From contig CAYPWL010000035.1 in NCBI GenBank assembly GCA_964414425.1, forward strand, positions 1-33,372: DNA of 33,372 nt, in the 5' to 3' direction. Made by a program: the position numbers and the translations under genes. Shown in pieces: positions 17,600 to 25,506 of this stretch (its first letter is position 1; each line of letters opens with the position of its first letter). The notes below the pieces were generated by a model. The model worked only from the letters and a program-made list of their open reading frames with translations. It did no database searches and had not been told where the DNA came from. The stretch is from GYS-P2D sp964414425. GTDB taxonomy: Bacteria > Bacteroidota > Bacteroidia > Chitinophagales > Saprospiraceae.

Positions 17600-20500
17600 T
17601 CAATTGTCTTGTATCATCTTAATTGCCCTGCCAGGTGTGTATGGAGCATCGGCGTCTTCGAGTTTTTGTTCCAGACTATCGATTTCATTATTGACAAGCG
17701 AACGGAGTTGAGTTAGTATCGGCTCAAACTCCTCCCGTGCTACAGCGAGACTCTCTCGATGAGTCTGAGTAGGAGTTGATGTTGAGTACTTGCTTTCATA
17801 CACGATCCATCCAATTCGACTGGCTGGCGACGGTATTTGGTCTATATCCAAGCGACTCTTTACCCGATCACCCTGTAAGGACGTTTTGAGTTCTTTAAGC
17901 TTCGATTGGATTTGGTTGTAATCCTTACTGTATGTTCCTAACGGTTCCTCAATCAGTTCGATCGCTTTGTTAAGATATTTCATCTTATTCTCTATCTCAC
18001 TCACCATGCGCTGAGCACCTTCGATAGATCTTGATAATTCAGCAACTTCTCGCTGGAAAGCTACAGCATCAGCTCGGTTCTCGGCAGGGAGAATAGTATT
18101 ATTTAATGGCTTTATATTGAATGATTTAGTGTCAATGGCCTCCTGTACCGCACCATCAATGATCATTGCCATGGAGATATTATATGTGCCGGGCTCTACA
18201 AGAGTTCCTTCTGGTGTACCGGCGAATGGATTATAAAATGATGCGCTTGACAGGGATATTGCATCCTTAGATGTGTATCGCATATCCCACGTAAACCTCT
18301 TGATGCCCTTTGTTGGTTTCTTCAGCATTTTTCTGACCACATGACCCTCTGCGTCAGTTATGGTAAACAGCACTTGAGGAGCTATCTCATCGCCTTCCGC
18401 TAACAGTTCTTCATATGATGGATATGGATTGTCCTTATTGTCTTTCGTATTTTTCTTTGCTTGGTCTTGGCGTTTTTGCTTGAGTGTTTTGACGTCCTCC
18501 GTAAGTAAATAAGTGATCACGGCTTCTGAGCCAAGGTTGTCGGCAGTGTAGTAACTATCTCCCTGAAATGCCTTGCCTGGTAGTCCTAATGGACTACTTT
18601 CTTCATAAATCAGCGCATCTCTTACGGAGAATAATCTCGCTTCGTCCACATCTTGTTTTGTGGTGATATCCCTTAATGCGGTGTAATCGTCCAATATGTA
18701 AAATCCTCGCCCAAAAGTTGCAAGTACCAGATCATTTTCGCGTTTTTGTATGGCGATATCTCGTACTGCGATGGTCGGTAGCCCAGCCTTGAGTTGCTTC
18801 CATTCACTACCACCATTTGGTGAAAAGAATACTCCGAATTCTGTCCCACAGAAGATGAGGTTTGGATTGACATGATCTTCTTCAATAGCGTATACACTGC
18901 CTCTCTCTGGAAGATTATTACTGATTAATGTCCATGTTGCACCTGAGTTGTTGCTCTTCATGATGTACGGCTTAAAGTCTCCGTACTTATGATGGTTAAA
19001 TGCAGCGTAGATCACATTCTTGTCATGTTGAGAAGCATAGACGGCATTAACATAGCTGCGATCAGGAACTCCAGGAAAATTTGATACCCTGTTCCAACTC
19101 TCGCCTCCATCTTGACTGATTTGTATCAGTCCATCATCAGTACCTACGACCAGGAGATTTTTGTCAATTGGAGACTCTGAGAAGGCTACTATCGTACCAT
19201 ATGGTGAGGTCGATCCATTCTTGGCAACAGCGTCAATACCCCAGACTTGACCCATGACCTCAAGCTCGTTCCTATTGATCTGGGCAGTCAGGTCATCTCC
19301 TAATACTGACCAAGAGTTTCCTCTATCGTCAGAGCGGAATAGTTTGTTAGCGGCAAAATAGAGTCTCCCGCTCTTATGATGACTTACTGCCAGGGGTGCA
19401 TCCCAATTCCATCGGTATCCATTTTCTCCCTTACGCTCTTTGGGTTGTATACCAACCTCTTCGCCGCTCTGTTTATCATATCGTACGAGGACACCATACT
19501 GAGATTGGGCATATACTATATTAGGATTTTCAGGGTCTACCTGAGATTCGAATCCATCTCCACCATGTGTGATAAACCAATCACTATTCTGTATGCCATG
19601 GGTCGTAATCACCCTCGATGGACCACCCAAACTAAAGTTATCTTGCGTTCCTCCATAGACATTATAGAATGGATAATCATTGTCCACTGCGACTTTGTAG
19701 AATTGAGTGATTGGCAAGTTGGCCTTGAAGTCCCAATTAGCCCCCTTGTCATAGGTTTCATAGATGCCCCCGTCGCATCCCACAAGGAGATGATCCGTGT
19801 TGGCAGGATTGATCCAGATACTATGATTGTCGACATGCTTGAAGTCTTCGCCGACATTTTTAAATGTCTTACCTCCATCGTCAGATACTTTCATCCAAGT
19901 ATCCATCGCATAGATGCGTTCAGGATTTATAGGATCCGCTATGATCTCTTGGTAGTAGTTGCCGCTGGTAGAGTAGGAGCCTTGCTTGTACCAGCTTGCT
20001 CCACGATCAGTGGATCGATAAAACCCACCTTTGCCTTGAGCGGCTTCAACGATAGCATAAAGTTTTTCGGGATCCGCAGGAGATATAGCCATTCCGATAC
20101 GTCCTAAATCTACTGATGGTAGCCCTTTGTTGATCTTAGTCCATGTCTTACCGCCATCGGTACTCTTATGGATGCCAGATTGTGGACCTCCACTGATGTA
20201 GGTAAAGACGTGTCTGCGTCTCTGATGTGCTGTAGCATACATTATATTAGGATCACGAGGGTCGAGATGTATTTCATTGATGCCGGTATGCTTGTCTATC
20301 GTTAAGATGGTTTCCCAGCTTTTGCCTCCGTCAACGGTCTTGTATAAACCTCTGTCGCCTCCTGCTGCCCATAATGGGCCGATTGCAGATACATATACGA
20401 TATCGGAATTGTCAGGATGCACGACGATGTTGCCGATATGTTCTGAATTCTTCAGGCCGACATTGTGCCAGGTTGCTCCACCATCAACGGATTTATACAC

Positions 20501-20884
20501 GCCATCTCCATAGGCGACACTACGCTGACCGTTATTTTCACCTGTACCAACCCAAACTACATTTGGGTTATGTGGATCGACGGTTACGCATCCTATAGAA
20601 TAGGATCCTTGACTGTCAAATATTGGTTTGAAGGTTGTACCCCAGTTATCAGTTTTCCATACTCCTCCTGACGAGGTAGCTACATAATAAGTAGAGGGCT
20701 TTGACTCACCTGCTAATGCTATATGTGATATCCTACCTGAGGTAATAGCTGGTCCTATGCCTCTAAAACTAAGTCCGCTTATGTCAAATTTTTCGAGGGC
20801 GCTCTGAGCCTCATTATCTTGAGCCAGTCCTAACTGTGTGGTACAGATGATTAGTACAATGAGTAGAAGTATACGATAGATCAT
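17600..20884 (-). CDS. Exported BNR / VPS10-like beta-propeller protein
   Basis: About 1,094 residues from ATG 20884 (MIYRILLLIVLIICTTQLGL, cleavage after AQ); the frame extends to 20965 but without a better start. At least eight Asp-box-like motifs of the type SxDGGxTW are visible (KSVDGGATWH, KTVDGGKSWE, KSTDGGKTWT, RSTDRGASWY, RSDDRGNSWS, QISQDGGESWN, KSNNSGATWT), which build one or two beta-propellers across about residues 35-740. The C-terminal third carries an Ig-like part with TFTWDMRY-style sequence (KRFTWDMRYTSKD) and a helical stretch (VAELSRSIEGAQRMVSEIEN) ending in YTPGRAIK, as usual in this group. Such proteins are commonly annotated as sortilin-like or glycosyl hydrolase (sialidase-like), but no glycosidase residues can be assigned, so a binding role is at least as likely. 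Confidence 0.85.
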   Translation of the reverse strand: MIYRILLLIVLIICTTQLGLAQDNEAQSALEKFDISGLSFRGIGPAITSGRISHIALAGESKPSTYYVATSSGGVWKTDNWGTTFKPIFDSQGSYSIGCVTVDPHNPNVVWVGTGENNGQRSVAYGDGVYKSVDGGATWHNVGLKNSEHIGNIVVHPDNSDIVYVSAIGPLWAAGGDRGLYKTVDGGKSWETILTIDKHTGINEIHLDPRDPNIMYATAHQRRRHVFTYISGGPQSGIHKSTDGGKTWTKINKGLPSVDLGRIGMAISPADPEKLYAIVEAAQGKGGFYRSTDRGASWYKQGSYSTSGNYYQEIIADPINPERIYAMDTWMKVSDDGGKTFKNVGEDFKHVDNHSIWINPANTDHLLVGCDGGIYETYDKGANWDFKANLPITQFYKVAVDNDYPFYNVYGGTQDNFSLGGPSRVITTHGIQNSDWFITHGGDGFESQVDPENPNIVYAQSQYGVLVRYDKQSGEEVGIQPKERKGENGYRWNWDAPLAVSHHKSGRLYFAANKLFRSDDRGNSWSVLGDDLTAQINRNELEVMGQVWGIDAVAKNGSTSPYGTIVAFSESPIDKNLLVVGTDDGLIQISQDGGESWNRVSNFPGVPDRSYVNAVYASQHDKNVIYAAFNHHKYGDFKPYIMKSNNSGATWTLISNNLPERGSVYAIEEDHVNPNLIFCGTEFGVFFSPNGGSEWKQLKAGLPTIAVRDIAIQKRENDLVLATFGRGFYILDDYTALRDITTKQDVDEARLFSVRDALIYEESSPLGLPGKAFQGDSYYTADNLGSEAVITYLLTEDVKTLKQKRQDQAKKNTKDNKDNPYPSYEELLAEGDEIAPQVLFTITDAEGHVVRKMLKKPTKGIKRFTWDMRYTSKDAISLSSASFYNPFAGTPEGTLVEPGTYNISMAMIIDGAVQEAIDTKSFNIKPLNNTILPAENRADAVAFQREVAELSRSIEGAQRMVSEIENKMKYLNKAIELIEEPLGTYSKDYNQIQSKLKELKTSLQGDRVKSRLDIDQIPSPASRIGWIVYESKYSTSTPTQTHRESLAVAREEFEPILTQLRSLVNNEIDSLEQKLEDADAPYTPGRAIKMIQDN

Positions 20885-21138
20885 GCTTAGGTCGATTAGT
20901 ATTAAAATTTGATAGAATAATGCGCAGCAATTTAAGCAGAAAGGCAGATTAACTCGATATGTCAATTTGTTAAGTTATTATTCTTATCAAGCACGACATA
21001 TCGCTAAGTCTGAATTTGGATCAGATCACCACTCTTTATCAGTTTGAGTTGTGATATATATACGGACGGACCAAAACCACCCATATGGGTAAATTCTGCA
21101 TCCAATCAAGTTTGTACTCTTGAGGAAAATCAGATAAA
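20885..21138. other. Divergent intergenic region
   Basis: About 250 AT-rich bases separate the leftward BNR protein gene from the rightward FG-GAP gene. No gene is seen. It contains the 12-bp perfect palindrome listed separately. No clear TAnnTTTG box was found for either direction. Confidence 0.5.
21079..21090. promoter_or_regulatory. Perfect 12-bp palindrome ACCCATATGGGT
   Basis: A fully symmetric 12-mer lies about 50 bases before the start of the FG-GAP gene. It could be an operator for a dimeric regulator. A single short palindrome can occur by chance, so confidence is low. Confidence 0.3.
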
Positions 21139-22763
21139 ATGAAACCACTCATCACCATTCTTGTTGGATTCGTCATCTTCTCAGTATCGCTTACAGCTCA
21201 ACACACAGAAATAGAATACAACTCTTCTTCATCAGGACCTCAGTTGACTTTGATAGAGACTGAAGACAATGATTTTGTAAGGCTATGGTTTCAAAATAAT
21301 GCTGTAGATAAAAGGGCATTTAATGCTAAACCTAAAGCGGGCACTTCTGATGAAGATAATATTTTGTTCTCTCCGATCATCTTCGCTTATAATAGTGCAC
21401 AGAAGTTCGGGATCAGTTCAGATGGNNNNNNNNNNNNNNNNNNNNNNNNNNNNNNNNNNNNNNNNNNNNNNNNNNNNNNNNNNNNNNNNNNNNNNNNNNN
21501 NNNNNNNNNNNNNNNNNNNNNNNNNTCAGATGGAATCCTAATACGCATGACTTCGAAGGATATGATGGCAGCCAATGGCGCAGCTTGATGACCTGCAGTG
21601 TTACGGGCACCTTTAATAATACGCCTAATGTCACACCTATGTGTTGCGAAACATTTCATGTGGCCTCCGATGTAAGTACTCAAGGAGACTTCCATAGAAT
21701 GGGAGAAGATGTAGCTATATATGGCAACTATGCCGTTGTATGGGCAGGAAGTAATGCCTATCTATATGAATATGATGGGGCTAACTGGACCGAAATATAT
21801 AAAACGGAAGACTTTGCCCAAGCGAGTACTATTCGCTTTGGAGAAGCAGTAGCCATCACTGAAGATTGGATAGCAATTGGTAAAGGATCTTTTATTGGTA
21901 GCAATGGACAAGTCTATATGTACCATCAGGTAAATGGGGTCTGGACTGAACACTCTGTAATCAACTCTGACAACCCAACTGGCAATGAAGCTTTTGGCGC
22001 TACCATAGAGCTGTTTGGAGAATACTTAGCTATTTCGACCCAGTGGAAGGATATCGAAAGAAATGGAGTCACTTACGTCAATGAGGGTGGGGTGTTTATC
22101 TATCAATTAATCAATAATATATGGCAGCAAGTAGCTTTTTTTACATCTGAGCAAAATCAAGATAATACCAATTTTGGTACAGGCATGTCGATGGATGATA
22201 GTCGCCTTTTGGTAAGCAATGCAAATTCTCAGAAAGTACATGTAGTAAAGCGTACTGGAAACCTGTTGAGTCAAGAAACCATCATCGACAATCCCGTGCC
22301 TCCTGGTAACTTCCCTAATTTTGGTAAATCTTTCGCTGTTTCAGGAAACTGGTTGGCGATAGCTGATCCTGGTTCAAATGATTATGTGCATCTGTTTCAA
22401 TTAGTCGCTAATCAATGGGTCTTAGAAACCAGCTTAAGTAGTCAAGCCGATTTTCCGACAACTTCATTTGGATTATCAGTTTCATTAAAGATCGACTACT
22501 TAATGATCGGTAAAAGCACCACTGTGAATGGAACACAAAATGTAGGTGTCGTCGAAATCCATCACTACAATAATGGCTGGAACTATAATCGCACAGTTAT
22601 GGCAGATACACCTCAGGCTTTAGATTATTTTGGACATAACAGAAATATTAATCAAAATGATGCAATGGCTACAGATGGTGTCAACTTCATCATTGGGGCC
22701 CCTGGTAAGAACGCTAATGGTTATAATGAATCTGGCATGGTTGCATTCGGATCGATAGACTAA
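21139..22763 (+). CDS. Exported FG-GAP repeat protein, interrupted by assembly gap
   Basis: The 5' part (21139-21425) encodes a signal peptide (MKPLITILVGFVIFSVSLTA) and a short N-terminal domain (LTLIETEDNDFVRLWFQNN, FGISSDG) that in related Bacteroidota proteins precedes a tail-fibre-like segment. After the 100-N gap, frame RWNPNTHDFEGYDGSQWRSL is open from the gap edge and continues to the stop at 22763. The C-terminal part has repeated FG-GAP blades: GEDVAIYGNYAVV, FGEAVAITEDWIAIGKGS, FGATIELFGEYLAIS, FGTGMSMDDSRLLVSN, FGKSFAVSGNWLAIAD, FGLSVSLKIDYLMIG, ending GVNFIIGAPG. This is an integrin-alpha-like propeller, probably secreted. The two halves lie in different frames as written because the gap length is a placeholder; an undisturbed gene needs a true gap length of 2 modulo 3. 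Confidence 0.8.
21426..21525. other. Assembly gap (100 N)
   Basis: Exactly 100 N, the conventional size for a scaffold gap of unknown length, inside the FG-GAP protein gene. The missing part may be repetitive or simply low coverage. Confidence 0.98.
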
Positions 22764-22971
22764 ATTTTTAATGATGATGAGCTCAGCCATCGCAATTAGG
22801 ACATACGGAGCTTATCCTTGATGTCATGAGATCTATAAGCAATGATTCTTGCATAACACGAGACTCTAATTGGGATGACATAAAAAGTTTACCCAATATT
22901 GTTAGGGTAGTCTTGCAACTTTAGGCAGAGTATGTCAAATAAGTGCTATTTCTATTGGCCTTACCTCGGGT

Positions 22972-22979
22972 TAGTTTTG
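22972..22979 (+). promoter_or_regulatory. -7 box TAGTTTTG before the mini-gene
   Basis: TAGTTTTG, extended as TAGTTTTGCATCA, matches TAnnTTTG. It lies 15 bases before the ATG of the 30-codon gene and implies a very short leader. The same extended string TTTGCATCA follows the -7 box of the operon at 24276. No convincing -33 element was found. Confidence 0.5.
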
Positions 22980-22994
22980 CATCAAAGAAGTATT

Positions 22995-23087
22995 ATGGCC
23001 AAATCGTGTAAAAAGAAGTGCTGTAAAAAATTTAAAAAGAAGGGAAAGTCTAACTGCAAGCGTTGCCCTATGGTATTTGCTGGGTAG
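22995..23087 (+). CDS. Cys/Lys-rich 30-residue mini-protein
   Basis: The frame from ATG 22995 to TAG 23087 encodes 30 residues beginning MAKSCKKKCCKKFKKKGKSN. It has 11 Lys, 1 Arg and 5 Cys, arranged as CxxxCC near the start and CxxC (CKRC) near the end, so a small metal-binding or nucleic-acid/ribosome-binding peptide is plausible. Support for it being real: a good -7 box 15 bases upstream, a terminator hairpin starting about 20 bases after the stop, and a composition far from random. I recall similar unnamed mini-proteins in other Bacteroidota, but cannot verify. It is convergent with the ribosome hibernation factor gene. Confidence 0.6.
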   Translation: MAKSCKKKCCKKFKKKGKSNCKRCPMVFAG

Positions 23088-23107
23088 TGATTAACGTGTT
23101 CTCTGAA

Positions 23108-23146
23108 ATAAAAATGGCCCCGTCAATTTGACGAAGCCATTTTTTC
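23108..23146. terminator. Bidirectional Rho-independent terminator
   Basis: A-tract, then ATGGC (23114-23118), an inner stem CGTCA-ATT-TGACG, GCCAT (23136-23140) and a T-tract. The hairpin has T-runs on both strands and sits between two convergent genes: the 30-codon gene (plus) and the hibernation factor (minus, stop at 23153). It should serve both. Confidence 0.8.
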
Positions 23147-23152
23147 TGTTTG

Positions 23153-23449
23153 TTATGACGCTGTTTTGTAGCGTTTAGACTTATACTTCTCTACTTGCGT
23201 TCGCAGTTTTGTTGAAGCCACATCAAGTGCTAAATCGTGCCTTGCTCCTGTACCTTCGACAAAAACGTCTTTGCCTTTTAATCGTGCTTGTAGTTTTACC
23301 TTTTTATAAGGATGTTTTTTTCCCCTAAAAAAAACCTTAATTGATTCAACAAAAGGATAGTTAGTGAAATACTTTTGGAGAGATTGCCGAGCATATGTCT
23401 CAAAGTAATTAGTTCCATCTATAGTCCCTCTTTCAACTTTAATATCCAT
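23153..23449 (-). CDS. hpf: HPF/RaiA-family ribosome hibernation factor
   Basis: 98 residues, the size of a short (single-domain) hibernation factor. MDIKVERGTIDGTNYFETYA, then VESIKVFFRGKKHPYKKVKLQARLKG and ARHDLALDVASTKLRTQVEKYKSKR match the beta-alpha-beta-beta-beta-alpha fold of RaiA/HPF/YfiA, which binds the 30S decoding region and silences ribosomes in stationary phase or stress. The basic C-terminus fits RNA binding. No long C-terminal dimerisation domain is present, so it is not the long form of HPF. It ends at the shared terminator. Confidence 0.88.
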   Translation of the reverse strand: MDIKVERGTIDGTNYFETYARQSLQKYFTNYPFVESIKVFFRGKKHPYKKVKLQARLKGKDVFVEGTGARHDLALDVASTKLRTQVEKYKSKRYKTAS

Positions 23450-23811
23450 TCGAACATGTTTTTAGGTTAATAAATAAAATTTCAATAAATGCATGTGTTG
23501 GCGGATTCTAATTTCGCCTACACTATGGTAATGTAACATTAATTTTTTCGATATGTTCTATTGCGGATCTATTAAATATTTGATTAGTAGCTGAATTGTA
23601 GAAAGGCAATACAACGCATATTAAGGTAAAAATCACCCATAATGGCCTCTACAGACCTACTTGTTTCCTGATACACCAGTCCTCAATTGGGAGATTAGAA
23701 TAATGGTCATCAGGCAGCTCATTCCATCCTAATATATCTTCAATATGTCCATGATTAAAGTGACATTTTGCCTTTGTCCTAATTGAAAATTGTAGAATGT
23801 ATCTTAGCAAC
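23450..23811. other. Intergenic stretch left of the TfoX-N gene
   Basis: Apart from the possible 54-codon minus-strand gene at 23649-23813, the remaining ~200 bases (23450-23648) are AT-rich and hold no frame or RNA that I can support. The promoter of the hibernation factor should lie here, but no clear -7 box is visible. Confidence 0.5.
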
Positions 23812-23813
23812 AT
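23649..23813 (-). CDS. Possible 54-residue protein, unrecognised
   Basis: The minus-strand frame from ATG 23813 to TAG 23649 gives a peptide starting MLLRYILQFSIRTKAKCHFN and continuing HGHIEDILGWNELPDDHYSN before a C-terminus with IEDWCIRKQVGL. It has three His, two Cys and two Trp, and reads like real protein (WNELPDDHY, LPIEDWC). An in-frame stop lies two codons before the ATG. Its start codon overlaps that of the TfoX-N gene on the other strand (CATG). I do not recognise the family; it could also be the remnant of a longer gene. Seen: an open frame with protein-like composition. Function: unknown. Confidence 0.4.
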   Translation of the reverse strand: MLLRYILQFSIRTKAKCHFNHGHIEDILGWNELPDDHYSNLPIEDWCIRKQVGL

Positions 23814-24162
23814 GGCTTATGATGAGTATCTCGCAGAACGCATAGATCAAATCTTGATCAGCAGAAAGGTTGAGTTTTTAGTGAAAAAAATGATGGGAGG
23901 TCTATGCTATATGATGGATGATAAGATACTATGTGGCATTATAAAAGATCAACTCATGGCACGCATAGGGCTTAAGGGTTACGAGGAGGCGTTGAAGGTT
24001 GAAGGGGTGAATATCATGAATTTTACTGGGCGTTCGATGAAGGGATATATATTCATTGAGATGGACGCAATTGATACGGATGTGCAACTCGAATATTGGA
24101 TCGAACGCTGTCTCACATTTAATCCACTTGCCAAGAGTAGTAAAAAGGGCAAAAAGTCTTAA
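23812..24162 (+). CDS. TfoX N-terminal domain protein
   Basis: 116 residues from ATG 23812 (MAYDEYLAERIDQIL). KKMMGGLCYMMDDKILCGI, DQLMARIGLKGYEEAL and GRSMKGYIFIE are the core of the TfoX_N family. In gammaproteobacteria TfoX/Sxy drives competence genes, but stand-alone TfoX_N proteins of Bacteroidota have no established role. The C-terminal TfoX domain is absent, and the end is Lys-rich (SSKKGKKS). An in-frame ATG at 23797 would add five residues (MYLSN) but MAYDEYL is the usual start. Confidence 0.85.
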   Translation: MAYDEYLAERIDQILISRKVEFLVKKMMGGLCYMMDDKILCGIIKDQLMARIGLKGYEEALKVEGVNIMNFTGRSMKGYIFIEMDAIDTDVQLEYWIERCLTFNPLAKSSKKGKKS

Positions 24163-24250
24163 ATCAAGGCTAACAAAATTAGGTAGACCACTACTAATAA
24201 GCGAATTAATATTTCTAAATATGGTTAGAATTATAGGTTGTTTGCGAGAC

Positions 24251-24258
24251 TACATTTG
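24251..24258 (+). promoter_or_regulatory. -7 box TACATTTG of the metal-uptake operon
   Basis: TACATTTG matches TAnnTTTG exactly and is followed by CATCA, as at the mini-gene promoter. It lies 17 bases before the ATG of the DUF4856 lipoprotein, giving a leader of roughly ten bases. A -33 TTG at the standard distance is not evident, which may mean dependence on an activator. Confidence 0.5.
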
Positions 24259-24275
24259 CATCATAAATACAACCA

Positions 24276-25505
24276 ATGAAGAATTATACCTACCTCATAC
24301 TTTTCGTCTTCACCACTTTTGTTTTTGGATGTACTGACGATCCAATAACGATTGATAACACTGTTAGTGCTCCTGCCACCTATGAGTTTGTAAGAGATGG
24401 TGTATCGACGGTATCATTTACTGGACAGACAGAGCGGATTTTGATGGCGACTGAATTAATCAGTGCCATGAAAGATCCTACGCAGACTGATGTATCTCTC
24501 TTAGAGATGTACAACAATGAGAGCGCTACTGGTGATGATGTATCTCCATTTAACAATGCAGACTTAAATAATTCTACCAGAAGTATCAGAGGTAAGGTGG
24601 CTGCATCCAATGATTTCTTCGCAAGCAATACAGTTGAGAGCGTTCAGAGAAAACAAGATTTTGAAGATTTAATACGAGCACAAGTTGAGGAAGTCTATCC
24701 GAATTGGAATGAGCTTGCTTCACCTGGCGTAGCGGGGCAGATAGCCGATGGCTCATCTGTGAGATATGTCAATGGCGGCGGACTTGAGTATGACCAGGCA
24801 GTGAACAAGGGATTAATCGGTGCGCTCATGGCGGATCAGATGATTAATAACTACTTGAGTCCTGATTTCCTTGATTCGGGTTCTAACCGAATAGATAATG
24901 ATAACGAGGTAGCACGCAATGATAACGGCACTGATACGCAGATGGAGCACTTCTGGGACGAGGCATATGGGTATCTCTATGGGACGGCTCAAGATGTTAC
25001 GAATCCTACACCTACGGTGGGAGACGATGACGCTTTCCTCAACAAGTACTTGGGTAGAGTAGAGGGTGATTCAGATTTCGCTGGTATTGCTGATGATATT
25101 TTTGAGGCGATCACTTTAGGGCGGGCTGCTATCGTGGCTAAGAATTATGAAGTAAGAGATCAGCAATCGGCAGAACTTCGCAGATTGATCTCTACGGTGA
25201 TAGCCGTGAGAGCAGTCTACTATCTGCAACAAGGGAAGATTCAATTGCCTACAGAAGGGAATAATTACGGCCCGACGTTCCATGATTTATCAGAGGGGTA
25301 TGGATTCATATATAGCCTAAGGTTCACACGAAACCCAGAAACGGGTGCGTCATACTTTACAGTAGATGAAGTTGATGGATTCATCGAGCAGTTAGTGGCG
25401 GGCAATGGCTTTTGGGATGTTACCCCTGCAATCCTTGACGAGATATCTGAAGCAATTGCTGCAAGATTTGACTTCACAGTTGATATGGCAGCCCAAGTAA
25501 ATTAA
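24276..25505 (+). CDS. DUF4856 lipoprotein
   Basis: 409 residues. A lipoprotein signal (MKNYTYLILFVFTTFVFGC, lipid on C19) is followed by a region typical of DUF4856: RILMATELISAMKDP, SIRGKVAASNDFFA, KGLIGALMADQMINNYLSPD and MEHFWDEAYGYLYG (223-236). DUF4856 proteins are mostly helical cell-surface or periplasmic lipoproteins that sit beside imelysin genes in Bacteroidota. A metal-linked role is inferred from this context; no direct biochemical function is known to me. The imelysin gene starts one base after the stop, so translation is likely coupled. This is the first gene of the four-gene operon and has a -7 box directly upstream. Confidence 0.88.
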   Translation: MKNYTYLILFVFTTFVFGCTDDPITIDNTVSAPATYEFVRDGVSTVSFTGQTERILMATELISAMKDPTQTDVSLLEMYNNESATGDDVSPFNNADLNNSTRSIRGKVAASNDFFASNTVESVQRKQDFEDLIRAQVEEVYPNWNELASPGVAGQIADGSSVRYVNGGGLEYDQAVNKGLIGALMADQMINNYLSPDFLDSGSNRIDNDNEVARNDNGTDTQMEHFWDEAYGYLYGTAQDVTNPTPTVGDDDAFLNKYLGRVEGDSDFAGIADDIFEAITLGRAAIVAKNYEVRDQQSAELRRLISTVIAVRAVYYLQQGKIQLPTEGNNYGPTFHDLSEGYGFIYSLRFTRNPETGASYFTVDEVDGFIEQLVAGNGFWDVTPAILDEISEAIAARFDFTVDMAAQVN

Positions 25506-25506
25506 C

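Noticed and set aside
19376..20107. 243-codon plus-strand open frame
   Set aside because: It lies wholly antisense to the BNR-propeller gene, whose repeated motifs are clear; the plus-strand translation shows no domain pattern.
21426..21525. Apparent open frames running through the N run
   Set aside because: They arise only because N codons are read as unknown residues; the true sequence is missing.
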